DNA of 64,000 nucleotides from Undaria pinnatifida (Eukaryota; Sar; Phaeophyceae; Laminariales; Alariaceae): contig JABAKD010000023.1 of the NCBI GenBank assembly GCA_012845835.1, positions 6,957,147 to 7,021,146 of the forward strand, read 5' to 3'. The position numbers were made by a program, and so were the translations under genes. This document shows positions 1 through 14,100 of the stretch, piece by piece. Position 1 is the first letter of the stretch, and every line of letters begins with the position of its first letter. Below the pieces are notes generated by a model. The model ran no database searches and was not told where the DNA came from. It saw nothing but the letters and a program-made list of their open reading frames with translations.

Positions 1-77
1 CTTTACGGACTACCTACTTCTTATGAATCTGTTCTTTTCTTCCCCGGGGTCGGATCACGCCTCCCCGGTCAGATTGG

Positions 78-346
78 GACGCGTGCTACGATATAAAAGG
101 TATCACTTTTCGTCTGAAATGGTTTCTGAATGACGGGCTCCTTAACCCAAAAATCTTCGGAAAATACGCCCCATTTATTTTGCATGTTGGTCTTTGTTGT
201 GTACCTACGCCATGTGTTTTTTCATCTGGAAAAAACATTCTTCTTCTCCAAGAAATCAGTTTTTGGGAGAACTCTTAAAAAGCTCCCAAATTGAGGAACC
301 TCAAGAGAAAAAAAGTGGTGCACCTCTATCGTAAGTCGCACGCGTC
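78..346 (+). mobile_element. MITE family A, copy 1
   Basis: Terminal inverted repeats GACGCGTGCTACGATA and its diverged complement ending GCACGCGTC flank about 270 bases without coding capacity. Internal landmarks shared by all copies: 'ggtttctgaatgacgg', 'aaatcgtcgg', 'gattctcgttgtgtacc', 'ggagaggtcttaagctccc' and 'gtggtgcacctctat'. Confidence 0.75.
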
Positions 347-799
347 TCGAGTCCAGACGACCCGTCCCGTCAAGGTGACCCGTCCCGTCTGGGTGACCAG
401 TCCCGTCCCAACCTGCGACATTAGAAAACCTCCTGGGAGCCACCCCACGTCAGGAGGAGCAGCGTTGAAGTGTTTTAGCTTTCCTAACATAGGGCACGAC
501 TTCGAAGGCACTTCAATCGCGCAACCCGGGCCCCTATACTAATCCATGCGCTACTTGATAACTCCTAAACCAAACATATTCGAATGACGATCAGACTACC
601 CGGCAGGCACAACAGTTACTCGCTGTGAGAAGTCCAACCGGCCGAAAACGTTGCGCCCAAACAAGAAGTCAGTCAACACTTACCGCGGGATGGGTCCGTC
701 TACCCAACCTGACGCGACCCGACCCGTGAGATTGTCGAGCACCCCGTGACCCGACACGACTCGACCCGCGAGCTTTGAATAACCTCCTGACACGGCCTG

Positions 800-945
800 G
801 CCCGGCCCGGCCCGGTCCGGCCCGGCCCGACCCGACCCGACCCGACCCGACCCGACCCGACCCGACCCGACCCGACCCGACCCGACCCGACCCGACCCGA
901 CCCGACCCGACCCGACCCGCCCGGCGGGCCGTGCGTGCCATGACC
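800..945 (-). repeat. CCCGA pentanucleotide array
   Basis: About 19 uninterrupted CCCGA units at 826-919 with CCCGG variants before and CCCGC after. The long frames here (six-frame open) are artefacts of the repeat. Confidence 0.9.
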
Positions 946-1826
946 CGTTAAAAGCTCTGGATTCAATCAATGGGTTTTCTTAATTCGCGCCCTTCATAAA
1001 AATCTGCAAATCTTCTCTTGAGTAATAAAAAAGCACAGCGAATCCCTCATAGTAAAGGCTTCAATTCATTTATTTTGTAGAGGTCAACGCTGAGTCCCAC
1101 ACAGACTCAAAAAAACCACTCGGGTTTTTCGAATAACAACTAACTATTACAACAAAGGCGAACAAAAAAAAAGAAGAGGCCAGTGACGCACCCAAAAGCG
1201 CACAACAACTCGATCCCCGGCACATTTGTTCCGGAACCGCTCGACTTTCGCGTCGCGTCCTCCACTTCTTGTAGTCAAAAACACACCTGAATGAATCCAT
1301 TGGGACCCCGCGGATAAAGTCCTAAGTGCGTCCCCCAACTTCAAGCTCAGTACTATTTTCTTTCCTTCCTTTACCGTCCCCCTTTCCCTCTCCCCCTGGA
1401 TGAATTCCTAGCGTGACCCCGCACGGAAATACAGTACCGGTAGGCGTTAAATCATATTCCATTCCTTCCTCCCCCGCGCCCCCTATCCCTCCCTCAAAAT
1501 ACGCCTTGTCTACTGGTACCCCGCGATGAACTAACTACACGTCTCCCCTCCCGGGGATGAAATATCATCGTCCCCCCCGAGGGGATGAACTCTTGGTGTG
1601 TCCCCCCCCCCCCCCCCCTCGAGGGAACGTCACGCTGGCGTTCCTGAATTTTCCTCAGCCAACAAAACCACGATTTCCTTCTCGGCATCGATGCAGATTT
1701 TTTACAACAAAAAACAAAGAACGCTATTGAAAACCCGAGGATGAAACATCAATGCCCCCCCCCCCGTCCACTCCCCTGAAAATTTGAGGTCCACCACCTC
1801 GTCGACGGCGTGGCCCCGATTTACCC

Positions 1827-2030
1827 TCAAATTAAACGACGCCTCCTGCGCTGGCACGTTGGGAACTGCCAGTCATCCACATCCCAGAGTCCGTGTTCTT
1901 TGAAGCGTCTTTTCTTCGCGTCGTGGCCGATGATCCAGTTGTTGTGCACAACCAGCGCTTTGGCTTTGTCGGCGGGGTGCTCCACCACAACGTAGCCGTC
2001 GTTGAAGTATTTGAATCCCGGAGGCATCAA
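1827..2030 (-). CDS. Exon 8 (last) of the GT77-like gene
   Basis: Acceptor GATATCAG at 2031, then LMPPGFKYFNDGYVVVEHP, ALVVHNNWIIGHDAKKRRF and KEHGLWDVDDW, ending in five arginines, Leu-Ile and a TGA at 1829-1827. The 'HnN...G...K..rf...glW' block is the C-terminal signature of PF03407. Sixty-seven codons plus stop. Confidence 0.88.
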   Translation of the reverse strand: MMPPGFKYFNDGYVVVEHPADKAKALVVHNNWIIGHDAKKRRFKEHGLWDVDDWQFPTCQRRRRRLI

Positions 2031-5000
2031 CTGATATCGAAAGCGGGCGGGGGTCATTCGGGGAAGAAAAACAAAAAAGGCAGTTGAGGTCAGTAGGGGC
2101 TAAGTAAGCTCTGCCGGCCCATCAAGAATATTGAACTTTCGTATTTTATCGCGTTTTCAACTCAAGTCCAAGGAGGGGGCATTCGTGGGGGGTGGGGTGG
2201 GGTGGGGTGGGGTGGGGGGGGGGGGGGGGGCATAAGAAGCATATGAGGTCACTACTAATAGAGGCTGCGAAAGCTTTTTTGTCGACCCGTCAAGGATACC
2301 AAAATTCGGTACATATACATGTTTAACGCTTATTCTCAATTACGAGGCGCCTTAACGCCAACAATCGTCAGGATTTCATTCCTGTTTTTACAAGACCTCT
2401 TCGTCGTATACCCACCGCTGCAGGCCGTGGAACTGTCTCATTGGGAAATAACCCCTTTAGAGCCCTTAAACCCCTCCCTAAACTAATTCCAAGTGATTTT
2501 GTCTCCTAAACGGGTTTTCAGCTGTAAAGGCGTTAAGCTCCTAAAGTGAGGACACCCCTTTTAGAGCCCTAAAACCTCTCCCTATACCAATTTCAAGTAA
2601 TTTTGTCATCAAAACGGGTTTCCAGCTGTAAAGGCGTTAAGCTTCTAAAGTGAGGACACCCCTCTAGAAGCCCTGAAACCCCTCCCTATTCTAATTCAAA
2701 ATAATTTTGTCCCCAAAACGGGTTTCCAGCTGTAAAGGCGTTAAGCTCCTACCGTTAGGACACTCCTTTTAGAGTCCTAAAACCCCTTCCTATTATAATT
2801 TCAAGTAATTTTGTCCGTAAAACGGGGTTTCCGGCTGTATGAAGGCGATAACAGCACCTTTCTTTTTATGGAGCACAAGTTAGGAGCAACAGGAAAGAAA
2901 ACACGCTTCACCTCTACCACCGCAGCATGCCTGGGATGGCGGATAGGGTGGGGGTTGGGGTGGAGCTCGTAGTGGAGGGGGGGGGGGGGGGGGGGGGGGG
3001 GGTACTCAGTTCGTGCATGGCCGTAACTGTATTACCGTAGACCCTCGGGAAGGGGGGGGGGGGGGGGGGGGGTACTCAGTTTGTGCATGGCCGTAACTGT
3101 ATTACCATAAGACCCTCGGGGAGGGGGGGGGGTACTCAGTTTGTGCATGGCCGTAATTGTATTACCATAGACCCTCGGGGAGGGGGCGGCATGGTAAAGT
3201 GGGCCGTACTCATTTTGTTGCTTGCCTTAGTCATTTGACCATTGACCACGCATCTCTTTCGAGAAGGAGCACCGTTCCTACTCCTAATAGACACACCTCC
3301 AACATTGGGCCGCTCACTACGCTTCTGCCGTATTCTACATAGGAACTGTTTTGCTTATCCTATCCGTGTCCTGTTTCGCCGTCTTTGGCCACCATCTATC
3401 TCCTAGGATAGCCATCGTTTTCTCGCTACTCTCTAGTCTACCAAACTCTTCCATGTCACGTACGTCTAATTCTCACATCTCTCACGCTCATCCCGTTTCT
3501 CCTCCCGACTACTAGTATATCTCTTCTATCTGGTAGATCCAGGTCCCCTATACGAAATCACAGTCTCAGCTTTTTCGCGTGGTCCATTGGGCCGTGCAGA
3601 CACGTTTTCATTCCAATATCTGCCCTCAACCCCCCGTATATCTCTAAGCGTTATAGGGGGGGGGGGGGGGGGGGGCTCATTTCATGCATAGCCGTAGTGT
3701 TAACACCATTGAGCCTCGCGCCTGTACAACGCCGGGATGGAGGACATCGGGTATTTCACTGACGGACCAGAGGCAGACATCGCGTGCACCAACCACGAAG
3801 CAAGCAGCGCCGTGAGGCGGGGTGCTCGGCGAGTGGCATGAAGGGAGAGGTTCACCCTATATACCGAGAACCAAAACCACTTGCGGAGCAGACTTCCGCA
3901 CTTTGCGAATACTTTCTTCGCAATATCGAATATTATGAAAGATTTCGTTGCAAAACGGATGGCATCTTCGAACGATTGAAATTGGTTTCTGGCGTGGACG
4001 ACGGGAAGGGGTCCATCGCTCTACCGACGTCGTTTGATCCCCTGGGGCATCGGCTGTTTCATACTAGGCAAGGCGGATAAGGTCGGAACTGTCACATACC
4101 TGGTAGGCCAGCAAAAAAAAACACGTTGTTGAGCCTTCGACGTAAGAGCCGACGCGACCCGTCCCTTGAGAATAAGAAAGAAACCCCCATCCGATTACGA
4201 CCCGACTCGACCCGACCCGACCCGACTCGACCCGACCCGACCCGACCCGACCCGACCCGACCCGACCCGACCCGACCCGACCCGACCCGACCCGACCCGA
4301 CCCGACCCGACCCGACCCGACCCGACCCGACCCGACCCGACCCGACCCGACCCGACCCGACCCGCCCCGCCACGCCCCGCCACGCCCCGCCCCGCCCCGA
4401 CCCGACCCAACCCGTGAGATCCAAAAAACATCCTGACCGGGAAAAAAATCCTAATTATATAACACAACGTAGCGTCGTAATGGTGGTGATGACATTTTGG
4501 TTCCTGAAAAACATTCGGCTTCAGTATTCATTCCGCACAATCCGTTCTACCGTTCTCCATCCTACCCCCAGAGACCGCGCGCCCGTGCCACGATTGCTTC
4601 ACAAATGACCTCTCCGAGTCCCGGCCGATAAAACGGCCGACGGCTTCCAACTCGGCGAGCGGTGGGCGTGAAAAGGCGCTCCCGGGGACGGAACTCCCCT
4701 CTCCCCGGGAAAGCGGAGAATCGTAAGAATGTGGAAATCCCCACCCATTCTAGCACTTTCATACCTCGGCCGGGACGATGTCCAACGTTAGCCCCGCCTT
4801 CTGCATCTCTACCAAGGGCTGTTGGAAAGCCGCCTGGGGAAAGGGAAACGACAACAGCATCATCGTTGCCATTATTGGGGGGGGGGGGGGGGAGAGAGGA
4901 GGGACAATTGGGGGAGGGCGGGCGGGGGGGCGGGTGGGGAGCGGGGTGGGGGCGTACCCATTCATTGCTCGGGTGGGAGTGTCGAGACGGAGCACCGTTC

Positions 5001-5142
5001 CTACTCCTAATAAACACACCTCTCAACATGTAGCCGCTCAGTACGCTTCTTCCCTAAATCCCAGAGAAAACGTTGTGTGGGATAAGCGGTGGGGGTAGCG
5101 GAGGTGGAGGGGTGGGTCGTGTGAGAGGGAGGGGTAGGGGGG

Positions 5143-5175
<33 letters not shown>

Positions 5176-8100
5176 GTACTCATTTGTTGGTTGCCTTAGT
5201 CATTTGATCATTGACCACGCATCCCTGTTGAGACGGAGCATCGTGGGGGGGGTGCGGGGGGGGGGGGGGGGGGGGGGGGGTCGGAAAGCCAACCTAGTTG
5301 AAAGTTCATCTTGTGGCGAGGTTGTACCGACGGCCCGGGCTACGGCATAAAAACATTCTAACAACGCCAGCTGTGAGTCCGACGAGTTTAGGGTCGATCC
5401 TCATCTTTGGCAAAGCTGCTTGCTACATCGATCGCCCGTTTACAAAAAAAAAAGTTTCATGAGTCAGGACCCAATACAAGATTGCATTGTATTACGTCAC
5501 TGATCATGCACGACCTAGTGTTCGACTGGTAATACACCACTCGTTTTGTGTGTCAAGTGACAAGAACAACAACAATAACAACGAAGATTACACTGCTGTA
5601 ACGTAGCATTGTTAAACCCACTCGATATGGGGGGGGGGTAAAGGAAGGAAGGAAAACAGTATTGAATTTGCAGTTAGGGGAATAAGTATTATGCGGCTAC
5701 TAACTAGCTTGTGATTGAAGCTTGTGCCTACTCAGCTCAAATTTTTGGGAGAGCTTCATCTCGGGAGGGCACTCGATATGGGGGAGGGGGTAAAGGAAGG
5801 AAGGAAAACAGCACTAAATTTGCAGTCGGGGGACACACTAGGAGTTCATCCCCGGGTTTCCAATGGACGTAGGCGTGTTTTGACTGGAAACAATCGAAGG
5901 CTGTTCCGGGCCAAAATATTCCGGGCTAACCCTAGCACTTGGAAGACGCTTGGAAGCAGACTACTACCATGCTACTACGTCCACAGTAGGTTGCTTTCGG
6001 ACTGCCGGTCACTTTGCTTTTTTTAGTGGCATAAACTAGCGACAAAAACTCGTACAGTATTGTCGAGGGTTCCAACATGGGCCATGCTATATCTTGACAG
6101 ATATTTCGAGGCTTGGTTGATAGTGGGAGAAATAGGCCACAAGACTGTACTCAGCTTATTCGAGGTTTTACGCTGCGAGGACTTGGCATTTCTGTTGGTA
6201 GAAATATCGAGGCGTGGTTGATACCGCGAGCAATGGACTAGACTTGAAACACTCAGCTTTTACTCGAGGTTTCAATACTTGCGCCGGGCCATTCTGTCGG
6301 CAGAACTAACGAGGCCCGGTTAATACTGGGAGAAAACGCCTGCTACGGTAGACATATTTTTTTTTTCTGATGCTCCTCAGTTGAAGGGGTGTCTTACATT
6401 ATTGGGTTTTTCAAAACCATGGAACTAACCCTAACCCTAGCCCTACTGAGGGACAGCACACTTACCGACTAAAAAGTCAGCCGAGCGAAGCAAGCGAAAT
6501 CACCACCCCCGACCGAGGAAACCCCGCCCAAAATAGGGAGCATGCATCCCGCGTCTACTATTCCCTCCAACAAGAAGGGATTGCGCCAATAAGTCGGATA
6601 GTCGGCACCTCCAGGAAACGAATAGCTATCAGTTCGACTACAAACAATACATAGGTGGGGACTCAAGTCGTGTCAACTCACGGCTCTACGAAATTCTTAC
6701 CGCTAAACCCATACGAAATCCCGGCCGAAGCACCCGCCAATAACATCACCGGGGTAAAAAAATGGTTGAAAACGTCCCATGTTTCATGCATCGCTGACAT
6801 TTCGAGAGGCCTAAACCTCACTGAAAATACTGCTTTTTGACAGGAAAAAAAATGGAAAAAAAAAAAAAAACGGATGAACAGTCCCATGGTCTAGACTTTC
6901 GCTTAACGCCTTCACTACTGGGAACCCTTTTGGGGCACACATTTACCTGAAATTAGTATGGGGAGGGATTTTTGGGCTCTGAAGGGTTTAACGCCTTCAC
7001 TACTGGAAACCCTTCTTGGGCACACGTTTACTTGAAGTTAGTATAGGGAGGGATTTTTGGGCTCTGAATGGGTTAACGCCTTCACTACTGGGAACTCTTT
7101 TTGGGGGACAGATTTACTTGAAGTTTGTATAGAGAGAGGGATGTTCGGGCTCTAAAGAGGTTAGGGAACCCCGTCATTCAGAAAACGCTTCAACGAAAAA
7201 GATTCACCTCTCTATCGCAGCACGCGTCATAAATCGACATGCCTAGACTCTACTCAAGAGTTTTGGAGGTTCTGTACGAGTACTGCCGAGGACCGGGCCA
7301 ACCAATCCAACCCCTCACCTGGTTCTGCTCCGCCTTGCTGGCGACAATCTCGTGCTTCCACATCTCCAACAGTTGCACCGCGTTAGGGGTGTGCTCGAGG
7401 TACATGAAGCACGTGCACTTGTTGTTCTCCTTACCGTCGATCTGCAGCATCACCTCGGACTATGGCATCAGAAAAGTGGGGGAAAAAAAAAAAAAAAACG
7501 CGCGACCAAAACAAAGTACATCAGCAGCACGCGACAAAGGGGGAAGTACATTCTTTTTCGTTTCTCGGTTTCTTCTGCATGAAGCGTAGTACAACACATC
7601 ACCTCGAGACTATGGCATCGGAAAAGTGGGGAAAAAAAAATAAAAACGCGCGACCAAAACAAAGTACATCAGCAGCACGTCAACAGGGGGGGGGGGGGGG
7701 GGGGGAAATAAACTTTTTTTTCGTTTCTCGGTTTCTTCAGCACGAAACGTAGTGCAACACATGACCTCAGCCTATCGGAAAAGTTATAAAAGAAGAAAGA
7801 AAAAATAGCGCGACCAAAATACAAAGTACATCAGCAGAATGGTAACAGGGGGGGGGGGGAGGACTTACTTGTTTCGTTTCTCCGTTTCTTCTGCACGAAA
7901 CGTAGTACAACAATACAACACATGACCTCGAGACTATGGGATCGGAGAAGTGAACAAATAAAACATGAAGGTCGCGCGACCGAAAAACAGCAACAGCCGC
8001 ACGCAACAGGAGAGGGGAGGGAGTAAATGTTTTGTTTCGCGTCTCGACTACTTCTGCACGAAATGCAGTAAGCAGCAAGTGCCAGGTAAAACATCCCCCC

Positions 8101-11100
8101 CCCTCTCCCAGAACGCTGAAATCCAATACGAACAGTACGCAACCACCCGCAACAACAAAATAACACTTGCTGATTGTTTTCCTGTCGATCTGCAGCAAAA
8201 CAGAGTCCTCGGCCCATGAAAAAACAAATTAAAGAAAAAAAAAAAAAGTCCTCGCTCGGCCTGTAAAAGAAAAAAGAAAAAGAAAAAACGCCGCAGCCAT
8301 CGCGTAACTCTCTTAGAATGGCAAACGACATTGGTGGGGAACAATCGTAATCACTTCAGTAGGCTAGAGCGTGAAAAAGAACATTACTACTAATAGCACT
8401 GGCAGCCCTGAAAACAAAAAAGAAAATTTCAAATCACCTTTTTCCCGACAAAACGTTAACCCTTTTAGCACCGCACTACCGATATGGGGACAAAACACTT
8501 CGAGTAATAATAGGATAACTGCAAGAATTGCGCAAAATATTGCTCACATCGTGGGCTCTCTTGAATCGGGGTACCCACCGTAGCAGGTGTTCGCTATGGG
8601 ATGCTCTATCGAATGACATCGATCCTTAGGATCATTTCTAACGACATTTTTCTTCGGTAAATTTTCTGCCAATTTGTTAAGGTTTTGGAAATTTGGACTT
8701 GCCAAAATAGCAAAAACCTTGCCAAAGTTTTTCTTGGGATATTTCCGTTCCGCTTCGTCGGCAAGTTTTTGGAAAGTGAGAAATTTGCCATTTTCATTTG
8801 CCATTTTAGCCAATAACGTCAACGCAAGGTTGTACAAACCAGACCCCACCCCACGACGCCCGGTGCTAGACACGCTCTAACTTCTGTAATAGCTCGAGGT
8901 ACGGAGGATACACGGTGTCATTGGCAGCAGCTATGATAGGGCTGGCGACACTGGCCGTGAGGATCGCGTGGATGCCACATGGGCGTCGTTTTGAGCGGGT
9001 GCTGAAGCATCATCACGAACAGCAGCCGCCCCAGCTTTTCCTAGGGGAATTTGACCGGGCTGGAAGGACCGCCAACCTCTGAGGTACATGGGCTGTGCCT
9101 GGAGTCCTTTCTGCGCCAGCATTTACTCCACAGAGAGCGTCGGCGTGCCGTTGGCTCCCTGCTGCTGCTGCTGCTGCTGCTGTGACGGGTTTGAACAAAA
9201 CCTGAGGGCGTTATGATGACAAAAGTTGCCAATTGTCCAAAAACTTGCCAAATGCGCAGTGTTTCGCGTTAGAAAGTATTGTCGGCTTTTTGGAAAGTGT
9301 TGCCATTTTCTTCTTGCTAAAAAAGCAAGTTTTTAGAAATTTTGTTTGGTCATTAGAAACGACTTTACAACTGGAAGCCCGTTTTTTGGGGACAAAATTA
9401 CCTGGATTAAGTATAGGGAGGGGTTCGGGGGCTCTAAAGGGGTTTACCCAAAATCGTCCGAATTTACGTTTGTGTTTCGGCGCTATGATTATGTCCTACG
9501 CATTTTGTTGAATGTTTTTTTCGTCAAAATTCGACGCTAGTCGACGAGGGAAGAAAATGCTGAATTATTCTCGAGAAAAAAAATGAAGACACGTCCCGTA
9601 CTGGGGAGGGGGAGGAAGGCCCGCTACGTTATCCCGGATCTGATGCACTACTGGGAAGGGAGCACCAGTGTAGTGCGAGGACAATAAACGGGATGAAAAA
9701 AAAAAAAAAAATGGCGCCAACTACCGCACAGAGTAGGAGTTTTAGCACTTTACGGCTAATAAGACATTTTCTCGAATGGCGGAGCGCTTTAACCCCCTAA
9801 GAGCCCGAAAATCCTTCCCTATACTAACTTCAAGTAAACTTAATCCCAAAAGTGTTTCCAGTAGTGAAGGCGTTAACCCCGTTAGAGCCCAAAATCCCTC
9901 CCAATACTAACTTCAAGTGAATTTGTAAAAAAAAAGCTTCCAGTAGCGAAGGCGATAGCCCCTGTCAAGCCCAAAAATCGCTCGGTATACCAACCTCAGG
10001 TAAATTTGTCCCCAAAAAGGTTTTCCGGTCGTGAAGGTGTTACCCCCTTTAGAGTCCAAAAAACCCTCCCTATACTAACTTCAACTAAATTTGTGCCCCA
10101 ACAGGGGTTTCCAGTAGCGAAGGCGTTAACCCCTTTAGAGCCCCAACCTCCCTCTCTGTACTAACTTCAAGTAAATCTGTCCCCAAACAAGGGTTTGCAG
10201 TAGTGAAGGCGACATGAACCCCCCCGACGCATGCTATTAATATTATAGGGGTGGCACTTTTGGTCTGAAACGGTTTCTGAATGACGGCGCTCCTTAACCT
10301 CAAATCGTCGGTTAAAAAAATATAATAGGCCATATTTTGTATTGCATGAATTCTCGTTGTGTGCCTAGGCCGTCGGACGTGTCATCCGGTATACACATGC
10401 AGCAGTTTTATAAAAATATTTCAAGGACGTCAGCCGAGAGTTCGACGAATTTCGGGTCAATACTCATCTTTGCAAGCTGCGTTGTTGGTACTTGTAATAT
10501 ATCGATGTGGGTGAGTTTTTTATTAATGGGAGGGGTCTTATTATTTTGTTCAAAAAAACAGTTTTATTTTTCTCCAAATCATTTTTTTTTTGGAGAGGTG
10601 TCTTAAGCGCTCCCAAAATTGAGGAAACCCCACAAAAAAACGAAAAAAAGTGGTGCTACGATAGGCTACACACGACAAAAAAAAAAAAATGTCCGAATTT
10701 CATTCCAAATTAATGTTTTTCGCGCTACGAGTACGGTACGTACCTGGTACTCGTATACGTTTTTTTTTCGTGTAGCATACGTAGGCCATGGGAGTTTTTG
10801 CTTGCTCGTCGGCTTTTCACACGTCACTTTTGTTCTTTTTTTTTTTTTCGGTGAGGTTAGGAGAGAACGATGACGCCAACAATGCCGAGATCCGGACGGG
10901 ACGGGCGCAGCATAATCCTACTCCTACTGCTGCGCTCACTCTACTACTCGCAGACGCTCGAAAATAATGCAATCAACGTGTTTTTTTGGTCGCTATACTA
11001 TACAACACGATTCGACGCGAGTCGACGGGGAAAGAAAATGCTGAAATCTTCTCGCGACAAAAATGAAGGCACGCACGGTAGTGGGGAGGGGGGAGGAGAG

Positions 11101-14100
11101 CCCTGATTTCTGCATATGCGACTCATCAGGGTGGGCTAGTGTTGAAGATATGGCCTTGAAAGGCCTGTAATTGTCCGAATTTGAGATCATTTGGATGGGT
11201 TTCGTACGATAAGGTTGGCGTTTTATATTCGGGAAAGTTAGGAAATAGATCGGAGGCACCACGTGCCTCCACGTGCCTCTGACCTCAGAAGCTATCCGGG
11301 GCTCTGGTGGAATCGAATAAAGCAACGTCTCTACGAAGGAAAAGAAGGTGAGTACACACATATATATCGTACCATAGCATATGAGCGGTCAAATCGGCAT
11401 CTCCCGTTTGTACTAAAAGCTACCAGGTATAGTCTATGCAGTGATACACATTATCGTTTTTTTTCAACCATTTTACCCCAGTGACGTCATCATGACGTCT
11501 GTCGAATCGGCATCTATCTCCCGTTTGTACTAACAGCTATATGCAGTGATACACATCATTGTTGTTTTTTTCAACCATTTTACCCCAATGACGTCATCAT
11601 GTCATTCTGTCAAATCGGCATCTCCCGTTCGTACTAACAGCCATATGCAGTGATACACATGGTTGTGTTTTTGCAAACCTCTCACCCTAGTGACGTCATC
11701 ATGACGTCATTCTGTCAAATCGGCATCTCCCGTTTGTACTAGAAGCTATATGCAGTGATACACATAGTTGTTTTAGTATTCAACCATTTCACCTCAGTGA
11801 CGTGATCATGACGTCATTAACCCCTCTACCACTGAAACCCGTTTTTGGGGACAAAAACACTTGGATTTAGTATAGGGAGGGGTTCGGGGGCTCTAAAAGG
11901 GTCAAGTGACACGGTTAGGGTTAGTTCCATGATGACAAAAAAAAAACCAGTAACGCCAGTCACCCATCCGCTACATGTCTCCCACTACAGATAAGAGCAA
12001 TTGATTCGGCTTCTCACGGGGCGCTCTTAAATCGGGTTACCCACTATAATACCCTTCTCGCATCTTGCGCCATAGACCCAAAGTACAGCACGCGACCCAA
12101 TCACAAACTCGTCAGGATACACACACAGAAAAAAAGAAAAAAAACGAGACTTACACCGGATCCCACAAAAAAAAAAAAATCGGCACCAAAACGAATTTAC
12201 CGCGGATAAACATCACAATCAACCTCAAAAACTAGAACATGACAAAAAAAAAAAAAAAAAAAAATCGAACTCCACCGCGAAGGTAAACAACTACTACTGT
12301 GAAAAGAAAAACAAAAACTACAACGAAAGCAAAAGGGATATGGTCGGGCCGGGTTGGGTTTCAACGTCGAAAAGAAAAAGCAAAACCAACATCGAACTCA
12401 AACGCGAAGGTATACCGCTACGGGCCGAGATCAACGAAGAGCACGGAAAATCTTAATTCGATTTTTTTTCTTCATTTCATGAAAAATACACGAAAAATTC
12501 AACTTTGGTTCTTATAAAGGAACGGCGTAGTGCGTTCTAGGAAATGAAAAAATTCAAAAAAAGGCAAAAGGGTCAAAGAGCACCCGTGGGCAACGACCGA
12601 GGCGAGCGATGGCTCGCGTCCTCCCCGGAGCGCCGCGGCTAGCGGTAAATTGTTTTTACCGGCAGCGGCTTGGAGGCTATTGCTCGAGGTGTCTCTTGGA
12701 TGGGCTGGCGCCACCCCGCCGCCCGACACAGGCAGCAGCGATGGGGATATAGCGGTCGAACTTCAGAGCGAAGCCATCATGTGGTATTAATAGTTTGGTC
12801 GTGTAACATTCGAGGTGCAGGGCGACGCAAAACTGGATTTGCGGCGGTCTCGATTGATTTTGAAGCGTCGCAGCCGGTCTACGCTGTGCTAAGGGCCTTC
12901 GGAGGCCGCGCTGCGGCTGCTCCGGTGGTCCTACCTCTCGCAATGGTGGCCTTTGCCTCTCAATCAGCCGACGACATGGCACCAATTCGCGTGGCCGGCT
13001 TCGGATACACAGAACAAGCCATGTCTAGGTGGACAAACTCCCCAAATTGAATTTCGATTTTCGACTAAATTCGACCGAGAAAGTCTTTTTTTACTTCTTT
13101 GTTGAATTTGATTTTTCGTAATAATTCTGAGAATGCCTGCTTGGTGATTCATTTTTTGACCAATCAGACGCAAAATAAATTCAATTTCGAAAAAATAAAT
13201 CGAAATTCGATTAGGCAAGTTCCTCGTTAATTGGGACCCTAAATAAAAAAAACTAGCAATAAAAGTAAAGGATCGGGTTAGGTTGGGTTGGATTTGGTTT
13301 GGTTGGGTCGGGTTGGGTTGGGTTGGGTTGGGATGGGTTGGGTTGGGTTGGGTTGGGTTGGGTTGGGTTGGGTTGGATGGGGTTAGGGTTCGGCTTCGTT
13401 CATGGTGGCAAGGTCTCTAGCTCACCTCTGTATTGTCCGGGCCCATGTTGGGCATGAGGGGCAGCGGGTTCCCCTTCCAAACCATGTCGACGTCGGTCCA
13501 GAGAACTGTGTAGCCCTGCCCCAGGATCCTGAGGAGGATATCCGGCCGTACCACCGTCTCCCCCTTGAAGATGCCATCCCCCCACTGCCCGGCCTTGATA
13601 GCTTTGTGTCGCCCCTACAGCAGCAGCCAGCCACAGGCAGAGGAAGGGGGGAGGGGGGACTTGCGAAAAAAGGTTTCATGCATTTGGACAAAATTCAAGA
13701 TCTAGATCGTGTGCATTAAGATAAAAGTCCCATCGGACAACGTGCTACGGTAAATATGCACTAATTTTTTCTAGAGCCAAATCTGATCCCGCCCGGGCCC
13801 CGGCCAATAGGGACAAAAGTGCGTCCCGCCTTGCATAATCCTTCCTGCGGTGTAAAAACCCAATAAGTAGGATAGTCGGCACTCGCGGGAAACCACTACG
13901 TATTACCTAGTCCGACTAGTAACTACTGCAGGTGTTGTTGGTAGTGACTTGACCCCTTGAGAACCCCCAAATCCCTCTCTATACTAACTTCACTTAAATT
14001 TGTCAAAAAAAGGGTTTCCAGTAGTGAAGGCGTTAACCCCTTTAGAGCCCAAAAATTCCTCCATATACTAACTTCAAGTACATTTGTCCCCAAAATGGCT

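Larger units (their letters stand above)
1..1826. other. Region downstream of the GT77-like gene: repeats only
   Basis: Holds the MITE at 78-346, the CCCGA array at 800-945, C runs near 1600 and 1756, and otherwise unassigned sequence. No exon with splice sites was found on either strand. The true 3' UTR of the gene would begin at 1826 going left. Confidence 0.5.
8216..13425. other. Main part of intron 5 of the GT77-like gene
   Basis: About 5 kb with family B units, a nested MITE/family C pair, the CRE-like array, a relative of the 59430 repeat, a (CTG)8 tract near 9160, A-rich tracts near 12180 and 12245, and the GGGTT array. Frames at 8544-8873 and 12670-13050 look repetitive or lack splice support and are not called. 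Confidence 0.55.

Noticed and set aside
4126..4608. 160-codon frame of Asp-Pro-Thr-Arg repeats
   Set aside because: It is the CCCGA pentamer read as protein; every frame on both strands is open there.
8544..8873. 109-codon minus-strand frame, Lys/Asn-rich
   Set aside because: Built from short 'ttgccaaa' repeats that recur at 9225-9330; no splice sites at sensible places.
11384..11816. CRISPR array
   Set aside because: Units are about 110 bases of nearly uniform similarity without unique spacers, and the genome is eukaryotic.
13400..13691. Plus and minus frames listed over the catalytic exon in other phases
   Set aside because: Only the frame giving GYTVLWTDVDMVW agrees with the splice sites and PF03407.
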